A stretch of DNA of 64,000 nt from Eutreptiella sp. 'Long Island Sound 2002'. Taxonomy: Eukaryota > Euglenozoa > Euglenophyceae > Eutreptiales > Eutreptiaceae. The stretch is from NCBI GenBank assembly GCA_964036045.1, contig OZ038402.1, forward strand, positions 8,386,971 to 8,450,970. Direction: 5' to 3'. This document shows positions 20,825-30,260 of the stretch, piece by piece (position 1 is the stretch's first letter; each line of letters starts with the position of its first letter). Below the pieces are notes generated by a model. It searched no databases, was not told the origin of the DNA, and saw only the letters and a list, made by a program, of their open reading frames with translations. Both the position numbers and the translations under genes were made by a program.

Positions 20825-21757
20825 ATGCAGTTCATCCTGGAGCCCTTACCACCGTACCAGGGGCCCTTAGAGTCACCGGCGGACGCAGATTCCTCTGGCA
20901 CATCGAGTCAGAGCTCCTTGGACATCCTGCAGACTATCCATACATTGCGAAAACGCTGGGGGGATGGACCAAAATGCGCTAATGTGGCGCGCCTGAAGCA
21001 TGTTGTTGCCCACTCCCTGACGCTCACGCGTCTATGGTTAAAATTTGCGCGCACGCACGGCCTGCTCACGTGGGCTGAAGTTACGAACACACACGCGTTA
21101 GATTTTGTAGACACCTGCCATGCAATCACGCACAGCTTCCCGTCACCAATGCCTGACGACCCGTGGTACCGAGTGCCCAAAAACTGGCTCTCAGCGTGGG
21201 AGTCCATGTGCATGCTCGACCGGGTTCTTGGAGTCCGCGCGGACCACCATGACATGCCACGTTGGGAACCATGCACGCCTCATGAGCACGCGCTGGGTAG
21301 TGTGTCCCCCATGGACCCGCCCGTACAAGCCCAGGCATCTGCACTGTGGGTGGTACAGAACCATCACCCACCCAGTGACTTGGACGAGCGATTGACCTGC
21401 CCAGAGGGTGAGGGCCCCTCCCAATTTTTTTTGGCGATCCCCGACACCCGCGAAGACTGGCTGGCACACATGGCACTGATGGAGAGTGACGGCCACGCAT
21501 GGCGTGCAGTGACACGTTACGAACTGTCTGGCATACCTATCCCTGATGCACGCGCACCAATGACACACAGACGGTATGGTCACACCAGGAAAGTGCCACA
21601 AAAAGCGTCTGAAACACTGCACTGGTACATTGTGGGCACAGGGTCCTGGGATGTACGTAAGTATATCGCATGTCTCAGCAAGTTATGCCATCGGAAGCGC
21701 CTGAAGTGGCACGTGCCACCGCGGCACGTGTTCGCAACCTCGGGCACGGGGGCGTAA
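20825..21757 (+). CDS. Penelope-like element, N-terminal region (unknown function)
   Basis: 310 codons from an ATG just after the end of the element B LTR to a TAA at 21755-21757. The next open stretch is in the same frame, so this is the N-terminal part of one larger protein interrupted by a stop, or an upstream ORF joined by readthrough. It is Trp- and His-rich with a helical middle (LRKRWGDGPKCANVARLKH) and no motif I recognise. The last ~40 residues are basic. If the true start lies upstream, it has been cut off by element B. Confidence 0.7.
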   Translation: MQFILEPLPPYQGPLESPADADSSGTSSQSSLDILQTIHTLRKRWGDGPKCANVARLKHVVAHSLTLTRLWLKFARTHGLLTWAEVTNTHALDFVDTCHAITHSFPSPMPDDPWYRVPKNWLSAWESMCMLDRVLGVRADHHDMPRWEPCTPHEHALGSVSPMDPPVQAQASALWVVQNHHPPSDLDERLTCPEGEGPSQFFLAIPDTREDWLAHMALMESDGHAWRAVTRYELSGIPIPDARAPMTHRRYGHTRKVPQKASETLHWYIVGTGSWDVRKYIACLSKLCHRKRLKWHVPPRHVFATSGTGA

Positions 21758-23110
21758 CGCAAATTGTTTTGGGATGCATCGGAACTGTTATTGCAAGAGC
21801 GTAAACGGTTGTATAGCACCCGCATCTCACTGAGAACACTGGCGGCACACATGGAACGCGTCCGTAGCATCCTGCCACTGGCACCACAAAAATGGGTTCG
21901 CGAAATTTTCGGATTGTCAGAGGCATGGACACTGCCCTATGACAAGCGGTCGACCTTGATTTATTGTATTGCCACCATCAGGAACGGACGCAAATACATT
22001 GGGCAAACGGGGGGCCGGGGTACCCTACGCTCAATGGCAAAGCGTTTCAAAGAGCACTTGCGATGTGCGATCAATTTCCGTGCAAAACGCCACCGTTTTA
22101 AGAGCAAGGAGTATGGCTTGTATGAGAGCATGCATCGTATGGGACCAGAACACTTTTTTATGGTACCCATGACACTGGAGACACCCCAGAATGTGAACTA
22201 CAGAGAACATCAGTGCATCCAGCGCATGGGCGCCAATGTATATAACTGCGTGGCGGATAGCCGATGGCGTTCCGCACGACGCTGCCGCTCATTCTTTGTA
22301 CCGCCGCAAACTTCAGAGGGTAAGGATATGGTGTCCGAAGCCCACCGCTTGTTGAATATGCGCGGGCCACCAACCAATGAATTGCTGAACATGTGGCTTC
22401 ACAGCTGCGTGCACCTTCCGAAAGGGTTACGCTTGAAAATATGGGAGCGCCTGTATGCGCTCGTGCGAGCCCGACACGGTATCAAACTGCCCAAGCGACT
22501 CATGATCCCCCACCCACCCTGTGATCCGAAAGATCTGTCTTCCCTGAAAGCCCTCTTGCGGGACACCCTTGTGCACTCACCCATACCCAAATTCTTGCAA
22601 AAATATTTTCTGTCCATAACATCATTTGTGGTGCAACGCTCATGCACTGTGCGCGACTTGCTGTGCACTAAGGGCACCAAATCATCGTGGGAACAACTGA
22701 AAACCGAGGCGACAGGACCCTGCTCCTGTCACGAATGCCCTTCCACGCTGACACGTGTCAATGGGTGTGTAGCTGTGCGCTCTGTGGGTGAGGTACGCAC
22801 ACTCCTGCCCAGATGGGCACCGCTGCTGAACCAAAACCTCACAAACGCAGTCCTGGGTGAGGAGGATCAGTTCCTGCGTGGCGCGCGAGGCGCGGTGCAG
22901 CGCCTCATACGCGTGCGCCCCCACATTACTCCTGAGTGGAAGCCCGTACGGCAGCAGCAGGTGGTGTCTGGAGTTAAGGAATTGTATTCTGCTGCTGTGA
23001 CAGACAAACCCTCCTGCCTGCACAGGACAGTACTGCAGCGTGCGCGCAGAGACATTGACACCCGGTTCGTTGTGCTTCCCCTCGAAAAAAAGGTGAGAAA
23101 GGCATGGTGA
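21758..23110 (+). CDS. Penelope-like element, GIY-YIG endonuclease and CxC linker
   Basis: The open frame follows the TAA directly; no ATG is near its start, which supports continuity with the upstream ORF. The GIY-YIG core is LIYCIATIRNGRKYIGQTGG (about 21955-22015), followed by the conserved Arg helix (KRFKEHL), the Glu region (NYREHQCIQRMG) and an Asn (VYNC). This fold nicks target DNA for target-primed integration. A Cys cluster, GPCSCHEC, near 22710-22735 fits the CxC linker reported for N-terminal-nuclease PLEs. No CCHH motif is evident, as stated for Chlamys. The end, FVVLPLEKK, sits in a run of seven A's, where the frame passes to the RT by a -1 step. Confidence 0.88.
   Translation, partial: RKLFWDASELLLQERKRLYSTRISLRTLAAHMERVRSILPLAPQKWVREIFGLSEAWTLPYDKRSTLIYCIATIRNGRKYIGQTGGRGTLRSMAKRFKEHLRCAINFRAKRHRFKSKEYGLYESMHRMGPEHFFMVPMTLETPQNVNYREHQCIQRMGANVYNCVADSRWRSARRCRSFFVPPQTSEGKDMVSEAHRLLNMRGPPTNELLNMWLHSCVHLPKGLRLKIWERLYALVRARHGIKLPKRLMIPHPPCDPKDLSSLKALLRDTLVHSPIPKFLQKYFLSITSFVVQRSCTVRDLLCTKGTKSSWEQLKTEATGPCSCHECPSTLTRVNGCVAVRSVGEVRTLLPRWAPLLNQNLTNAVLGEEDQFLRGARGAVQRLIRVRPHITPEWKPVRQQQVVSGVKELYSAAVTDKPSCLHRTVLQRARRDIDTRFVVLPLEKKVRKAW
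23086..23092 (+). promoter_or_regulatory. A_AAA_AAG heptamer: candidate -1 frameshift site
   Basis: In the nuclease frame the run reads A AAA AAG, a classical -1 slippery heptamer. After a -1 slip the reading continues GGT GAG AAA GGC ATG straight into the RT ORF. A one-base deletion from an A8 run would give the same picture, so programmed shifting is only a possibility. Confidence 0.4.
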
Positions 23111-24672
23111 TGTGTAAACGCCTGTATGCACAACTACTGCTGCAACATTATGGCGATGACACCCAATTTGAATTGCTGCATGATGCCACATCCCGGTCTG
23201 ACGCAGAGCAGTATGTACAGCAGTATCTGTATACACGTGCCTGTACGTTGCAGCTGCAACGCTTTCTCAAAATGGGACGCCGCTACGGACCCACCTCCAC
23301 CTTCGTGTTGGTAAAAAACAAGAGCATGGAGCGGGAGGGTGAAGGATTGAAGCTACGGCTCGTTTTTTCATATTTCAACCACCCCATGAAGCAATATGCA
23401 AAACGCATAGGACGATGCCTGAAGGTCCTGTTGGAAGAGGCCCGGACAGCCCTGCACACGTTTGAAATGACCAAGGTCCACGATATCGTGCAGTGGGCAC
23501 ACGGTGTAAACGCCTGCACATCCCGCATCGCGCTGAAAAAACCACAGGGGGACCGCACGCACCAGAAGGCGTCGTTTTTCGAGTTCGACGTAAAAGAAAT
23601 GTTTCCCCGCCTTTGGCGGGGGGACCCTGAGGTTGATTTCAAAACCCTGTACCAGCGATTGACTGACGGTAAGCTACCCCCACGCTCACTGGGAGTATGG
23701 GAGTCGGTAAACCTGATTGCCAGGCTGGTCAGGGAGGCGAAGGGATTGCGTGCATGCAACGGAGCACCATGGTTTGGCATCGGCGACGAACGCCAAATGG
23801 ACGTCATGCGCAAGGCATATGGCAAACGGGCTGTGAATATACCGTGGCAAGAGGTGCAGCGTTATGTACAGTTTGATGTTTTTCACAATGATTGCCTGGT
23901 TTTGGGTACGCGCGTGTTACGACAAAAGAGAGGTGTGCCGATTGGGGGGATGTTGTCCGCTCAGTTGGCATGCCTATACTGTATGTTACATGAACATTAC
24001 TGGATCTCCCAGGCTGGCCCGGCAGTGCCCTGGGGACCAGAGGTTTGGCAGTCAGCAAGAACACGGTGTGTTCGAGGATATTCAGGGTTGTGGGCCCCTC
24101 CTTTCCGACTCCGTGACAATTTGGTTGGCGTGTTTGTGGGACCACGCAATCTGGAGGCGCTACGGCGTCGATTCGAAGATATCCTGGGACTGGACCTACA
24201 GGTGGAAGGGTTCGGTCCAGATTGGGTTTCGTTAGAGGCGCATATGTCTTTTCACCCTCACACAGCCCAGATTGGGATGCGCCTGAAAGACAAACTCAAC
24301 CTGCGACCAGGGCCGGGAAGCTTGCAGTCCTCAGCACCAGATGCGGCCCCCCCTCCCTCTCTCCAGCTCCCCCCACCACCCATCCCACCCCATAAACGCA
24401 TCGTACGGTTTCCGGACGCACACTCACCGAATGTCCAGAGTGTGCTGGCCTCCTTGTTCCCCTCATTGGTTCGGAAGTCGATATTGTATGCTTTCTGTGT
24501 AGACGACGCGATCAGCAACCTTTCACTGATGGTATGCGAACTGAAACTGGAAGGTTACAAACAGTCCTGGTGGCGTCCTCTGGCCAAGAAGGTGCTGAAC
24601 GCACGGCACCTTGGTGGCTGGGCGACTTTGTGGGCAGTGTTAGCGAGGCGGTCAGTGACCGCTTGCCTATGA
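23093..24672 (+). CDS. Penelope-like element reverse transcriptase
   Basis: The RT continues the nuclease frame after the A7 run; the first ATG is at 23104. Motifs in order: KGEKGMVM at the start, resembling the (K)ADKG block of PLE RTs; RLVFSYFNHPMKQYAK near 23360; motif A FFEFDVKEMFPRL near 23575-23610 with the first catalytic Asp; motif B QKRGVPIGGMLSAQLACLYC near 23922-23980. Where motif C is expected the sequence reads RLRDNLVGVFVG (about 24107-24142), RDN instead of xDD. A Pro-rich stretch (about 24340-24390) is followed by RIVRFPDAHSPN and a helical thumb-like end. The family copies element RNA at a nicked target. With the RDN motif and the frame breaks, activity is doubtful. Confidence 0.87.
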
Positions 24673-24690
24673 ACTTTCATAGGGACGTGA

Positions 24691-24978
24691 GTGAAGGGTT
24701 TTTTCTTCTTGAAGAACTATGATCACACGTGCATACTTTGTGCAACACCGAGCTGTCACACTTTGCTTTGTTTGCGGATGCCGAAAGCACCACTTCTGAC
24801 CCCATATTCGACCAAGGGTACTGATTTGCACACTCGACTTCGGTCAATTGTGATGCATGTTGGTACAGCGGACGTACATATTTGTTGCACACTGTGTTAT
24901 TGGCAATGCCCCTTATGCATGCTCCGCCGTGCCCGTAAGCCCAATCGACAAGTGCTTCGCAAACAAGTGACAGTTTAA
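24691..24978 (+). CDS. Cys-rich tail in frame with the PLE reverse transcriptase
   Basis: 95 codons in the RT frame, separated from it by two in-frame TGAs (24670-24672 and 24688-24690). It holds a CxxC pair with two further cysteines (HTCILCATPSCHTLLC) and a second cluster (HICCTLCYWQCPLC), which looks like a zinc-binding region, then a basic end. It may be the decayed C-terminus of the element protein or a chance ORF; no family is recognised. Confidence 0.4.
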   Translation: MKGFFFLKNYDHTCILCATPSCHTLLCLRMPKAPLLTPYSTKGTDLHTRLRSIVMHVGTADVHICCTLCYWQCPLCMLRRARKPNRQVLRKQVTV

Positions 24979-26870
24979 ATGTGCATGCAAAAGTTCAACC
25001 ACGTAGAGAATTCGACCTCCTCAAAGAATGCACTTAATTGTGAGTTGCTTGTGGTCAGAAGATTGAAAAAAGGTTTAAGCGATCTGAAATCAAGAAAATT
25101 ACACCACTAGTGACGCCCAAAACGTGTTTTCTCGGTGTTTTGGCGGCGCTGCTCATTTTAATTGGTAAAGACTCAGGCCCGTAAATTGGACTTTACACAC
25201 CATAGGTGACACATAGTAGATTCTTTGCAGTACACACTGTTAAACAAATTGCATCCACGGGGCAGGTTCTGCAATTTGTACGCGCGCAATCAAGGTTTTG
25301 CATTTTGACGCCCGCGCAAAATGCTCTCCCGGGAAAAAGCTAATTTAACTAAAAAGGTTTGTGACACAAACACTTCTGATTCATATCGGTCAGATCTTCG
25401 CAAATCGAAATACGTAAAGAATACATGATAAGACCACAAAAATTGTTGGCAGATCGCTCAATTGACCACTATTGTAATCGTCTCTTGTCCGGCTGCCGGG
25501 ACCAAACTCACAGCCGGAAATTGGAGCGGGCCGCGGGCTCAAAGGAAAAAGGTCTTCCTGCTCCGCAAACATAGAGAACACATACGAAGAAACGCGAAGC
25601 GGTCCCCGACGCAGAATCGTGACGTTCCCAGACACCTACTAACAGATGCCGAAATCTTTGCTGATACAACCGCCAGAGATTACCGCAGAACAGCAAGCGT
25701 TTCCGTGGACCTTTGGCACTTGCTTGTGTGCGCTCTGAGATTTGGTCATGCAATTGGCTCCTAAATATGTTTATCCTGCCATTTCCTAAGAACTGAAGAT
25801 GCCATTGGCTACATCACACAAAAAGAACCTCTGGAGCAAGAAGAACCTCCTTGGTTCTCATCTTTTGTAGTCTACTGGTTGCGAGCCAGTGTGTCGCTGG
25901 CAGAGGGATGCGATTTGTATAAAGAACTCAAGGATACTATCAAGCAACACCGCTGCAATTCGTGCAAAGGCGTGGCGTAGCAGCATTTGCTGCTAAATAA
26001 GTTGTCGAATATGTACATCAGCGGCAGCGTCGAAAAAGTAGCCTCCGGCGAGATGTGGGTGGAGACCAGATAATTCTTGAGAAATCTGGCCAAGACAAAT
26101 GCGTGCCTGTGGCCTCTATTTTGCGGTGACAGATGATCTTACATTTTACAGCTGTGTGGAGCAACGGCTTGCAGAAATGTGCTAGCAAGTCACAACTTTG
26201 CTCGACGGCTCCTAATTTGACCAAAAGTTAGATCATACTTCTTTGGACTTGTCTTATCAATACCATTGTGGGCCCCATCTTAGCTGCTCAGCTATTATGT
26301 ATCAATACCCTTAATCGAGGAATTCAGTCCGAACAACAACACTGTGTGCCCCATCTTAGCTGCTGAGCTATTATATATCAATCCCCTTAATCGGAGAATT
26401 CAGTCCATGAATACAGCCGACTATGCGCCCATATTCGATCAACACTCCACACTGTCTTAGCATGTGGAGAGCATGTTCCTGATCTGCATCAATGCTCCAT
26501 TTTGTTTCTTTCTCTTTAAGCCGCGGATACAGCAATGTTCCCAATGTACTTGGAGAATTCCGTCACTCAATGTCGTCGTTTAAGTTCCCATGTTGGGCTT
26601 ACATTTGCCAACACATGCCTCAACTTTTGAGCAACATGCTCATGACCTCATCAATGGTGCATCATATTTTTGCCTTTCTCGGTCCGGGTTGATAACGGCA
26701 CCAAAGCTTCAACTTTGTCCCAAAACCACAATCCCGCACCACTTGAGAAAATAACCCAATAACCATGTTTAGATTCCGTGTGTAGGACATCCAGCACTAT
26801 GTGCCAGCATATGTTGAATAAAGCACATGGATAGCTGTGGTCCCGCTGAACCAAATGTGAAAAAGGGTAG
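24979..26870. other. Intergenic sequence without recognised gene
   Basis: AT-leaning sequence with only short unconvincing ORFs. A 76-bp unit is tandemly duplicated at 26267-26408 (CCCCATCTTAGCTGCT..GCTATTAT core). It may include the 3' end of the PLE. It is interrupted at 26870 by element D. Confidence 0.6.
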
Positions 26871-29809
26871 TGAAGCGGTACCCAGAACCCCATGGCCAGG
26901 TTACGGCATACAACCGGTCTCCGGTCCACTACTGTACGGCGTGTTCCGTGCCGTGAAGCCCCGCATCGGCAACCGATGCACCGCCAGCGGAGATTTGTAT
27001 ATCAGAATGTCAGGAATCAACAGGGTTTTATTCTCATAATGTTTCCGTCAATTTTTACGCTTCCGTTCTGATATTCACTATTTTGACTGCTGGCGGTTGG
27101 ATCGCGAATTTACCGTAACCGCCAGTTTAACTGTTTATAATGGAAATTTTAACGCAATCCGTCACGAAGGCTCCAAAGCCTTCAGGAACTGCATGGACGC
27201 TTCCGCAATTTTCATAATTAATACTCGCAACCTTAATCCGAATTTTTCAGGATGTCGAAATCGGATTTTCGACTTCGACATCCCCGCACTTGATTTGACC
27301 TCCTTCGAGTGGACCTACGTGCTTCCCTATGCACGAATCAACCTTCCTTTTATCTTGCCCCCCATTTGTCTTAGAGATACGGGCAAAACAAAGTTGATTC
27401 GTGAGGTCACTTGTAAGGGTCATATCTCGTGCCGCTTGCGAGTATTGACAATAAGGAAACGTGGGATGTATTCACAATACTCCCGACGTAATTTAGGAAG
27501 CATTATATGCCTTGCGTCTCCACACATGCGCGCTAGTGTAATGGATCATGGTCAAGAGGGTAGAGTTTGCGTTGTAACTCATTGGCCATGATATTGCGTG
27601 CGTTAAGATAACTTTCGAATGTAGCGCGCAAGTGTTGGTGTTGCATAGGAACTCTCCTTGAGTTCCTATGAGCGATTGACACAAAGTTATGCCCTTGGAG
27701 GGGCATGACATATCGTGGTGGGAGCTACCTTTTTGGGCAATATGTGGTATGTGCCATGTGTTGTGTTGCGTGCCCATTTGGCGGGTCCATTACTCCAAGC
27801 CAAGCCCGCCAATGGACCTCGTATTGTGCAAGCCCCTTCTCCATACTCCCTACGGTCAATTGCAAGCCTAACCTTCGTGAAGGGAAGCTTGTGTGGTGAT
27901 CCCGAAGCGATGCGTTGGGAGCAAGGTGTGTATTTTGCAATTTTCCATATTTTCATGTGCCCACTTGGGAAGTAGCGCTCGTAACCTTTCAAGGCGCCCC
28001 AAGTGGAGCACATATGTGGGATCGAAGGTCATTGGTGTCAAGTCATTGTGTTTAGAAGGATTAGTTGATTGTACGATCCAAGCCAAAGATATTATAATAT
28101 AATTGTGCACCTTTCAAGGCACTTTTGTGTGTGCTTGTGCCAATTTTGCCATTTTTGGCCCGTCATGATGTCAAGTGGCGACCGTGTATCTCAACGTTGC
28201 GCTCGATTGACATCATGACCCAAGTATGATATGAGGGTACATACTTCGGTGCCCAACATATCTTGGACCCGGCGAATAACTCCTCTTAGGCTTGGCATAC
28301 CGTGGCCGCCATGTTGGCGATTTGGGACTATCCCAAATCATGGGCTCACTTGGCGACCCTGCCATTCCCAATATCGGAGGAGTTGGGCGACGCCCAAAAG
28401 ATATGTTGGACCAATATGACTTGATACCAATCCTATGGCACACTCCGATCCGAGTCGGGCATGTGCCTCATTTGCCCCAACCATGAGTGTGCGCATTTTT
28501 GGCCATTTTGAGCATTTTCCCACTTTTGCTGCCCGCCGTGCACTATGTTCTAACCCTCGTGCACGCCGGACGCATGGACCAATGGACCATATATGACATG
28601 GATGTTATGGGTAATGGTCCCCATGGTCCACACACCACGTGGGCGAAGCGGAGCCGCCTTCGTTAAGGCGCTAGGCCAAATTGAGTATGGGCAATTTTGC
28701 CATTTTTGCATTTGTGGACCCAATTGGGATCGTCACCACACCGAGTGGCATGGAGATCTTTGAGAGCCAAAAGCATGGGAGTCTTTGTTGGACTCCCGGT
28801 GGATCGTGTATGGAATGGCGGATCCGATCTCCAAGCCGGCGTGGAGATATACTATTGGGGGCACACCGAATTTTGGCTCATTTCAAGCAGCCAAAATGAC
28901 CCAATTTTGGGACCCCAATTTCCCCCTTCCGTGTGGTCAATTGGCGGCCCCATTTCTCTATGCCCACAGGGAGCCCGGACCTAAATCCAAGTTGCACACT
29001 CATATATAAGTCTTAGGTCCTGCCTCCTACCCTGTGAGCCATTGGCCTTACCTTGGCCGAGCGAGCCACGCGTGGGAATGACGCCAATTTTGGTGATTTT
29101 GGCATCATGACCCCACTTGACTCATCCGTGTTGCCTTGATGCCGGGACCTCAGAGGGAACCAGGTTGGGTGAGGGCTCTAGGGAGTTCGTACTCGAAGGG
29201 CATAGGGTCAGTTGCCTCGTCCCTACCTCTGGCGGGTCCGGACGAGGGGTCAATTTTGGAGAATTTGGAGCTAACATCAGTTTGGGCTGAAACAGCCCAT
29301 TTTCAGCTACCAACTCCTGAGGGATAATGGCGGGGCCATATCTCTGGCTCAGAGAAAAATTGGAACCTGCCGTTGGAGGAGCATGGGGAGCCACTGTCGG
29401 TTGGCCTTGGAGCTCCTTGGTTCCCAGGAACTCGCCTGTGGCTGGGCGGGACACCTCTCCCATTGGCAGGGTTTCAGGGTCCGGACTGAGCAGGGCATGG
29501 GTTGTGTTTGAGCCCCCGCCCCCACCAGCCACTGAGAGGGTCGGACCTGGGATTGGGATATGAGTTGGGACCGAGCGTCTATTGTCCTGTAATGCCCTTA
29601 CCCCAGTCCAGTCTTAACCCCATGTGTACATATCCTGATGTGTTGTTGTACATACTTTTGTTCCCTCTTTGCAGAGTGGCAAGGATTCTGAAACGCTTTG
29701 TCACATGACAACGCATTGATGCCCTTGTGAGCGTAGTGCTTTGCCTGCCTGCTCACTTGCGTGTGTCCACCGCAGCGTCCCGTGGCCGGCCCCCCACGGG
29801 AACGCGTCA
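26871..29809 (+). repeat. Element D 5' LTR, rich in perfect hairpins
   Basis: 2939 bp, TG...CA. At least eight perfect short inverted repeats are visible, for example CATAGGAACTC (27644-27654) with GAGTTCCTATG (27660-27670) and a 13-bp pair at 28162-28174/28207-28219. TATATAA near 29002 may be a promoter element. A pyrimidine tract ending in CAG (about 29655-29673) looks like a splice acceptor. A 164-codon ORF at 27097-27591 is present in both LTRs but looks fortuitous. Confidence 0.93.
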
Positions 29810-29820
29810 AAAGCGTTTCA
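29810..29820 (+). other. Element D primer-binding site, apparently self-priming
   Basis: AAAGCGTTTCA directly abuts the 5' LTR. Its exact 11-nt reverse complement TGAAACGCTTT lies at 29689-29699 in the LTR, 110 nt before the LTR end. Eleven nucleotides is also the length used by Tf1. Confidence 0.7.
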
Positions 29821-30260
29821 CCGCCGCGGGGTTACCCAGCCCTCGCGTGCCACTCGGGGCCACCAACCCCGAGCAGCGCGTCGCAACAGCGCGGCGCAGC
29901 TCGCAGCTCGCAGCGCAGCGCAGCGTCTCGCAGCGCAGCGCAGCGGCTCGCAGCGCCACTCAGCGACAGCGCCGAGTTCGTCACGGAGCCCGCAGCGCCG
30001 TCCAGTGCATCGCCCTGACCGCGCAGCGACCGTGAAAGAGGTGCACAGACCAGGACTCCTGCATCAGCCCCATCGGCCGACCCGGAGTCCCATCGGCCGA
30101 CCAGCAAGGCCGCGTCAACCACCTCCACAACCACCGGCTGACCAGCACCAGCCGCACTTCCAATCCAGTGCTGCAGCACCCTCCTCAACAACCACAACCA
30201 GTTCGTTGAGTTGAACGAGTGCACATCAAGGACCTCAAGACCAACTACGCCCCCGCTGCC
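29821..30260 (+). other. Element D 5' leader
   Basis: About 440 nt of GC-rich leader with a CGCAG-type low-complexity stretch (about 29887-29960). The gag frame is already open at 30219, but the first ATG is at 30261. Confidence 0.6.

Larger units (their letters stand above)
20825..24978 (+). mobile_element. Chlamys-like Penelope element with N-terminal GIY-YIG nuclease
   Basis: Successive open stretches encode an unknown N-terminal region, a GIY-YIG endonuclease, a CxC linker, an RT of the Penelope/telomerase type and a Cys-rich tail. The domain order (nuclease before RT) is the permuted order known for Naiad and Chlamys elements, the reverse of classical Penelope. The coding line is broken by one in-frame TAA, one -1 shift and two TGAs. 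The ends of the element, including any pseudo-LTRs, are not resolved. Confidence 0.85.

Noticed and set aside
27097-27591. 164-codon ORF in the element D LTR, also at 41289-41783
   Set aside because: Both copies are LTR duplicates, so conservation between them is expected. The translation has no domain and the DNA is dominated by hairpins.
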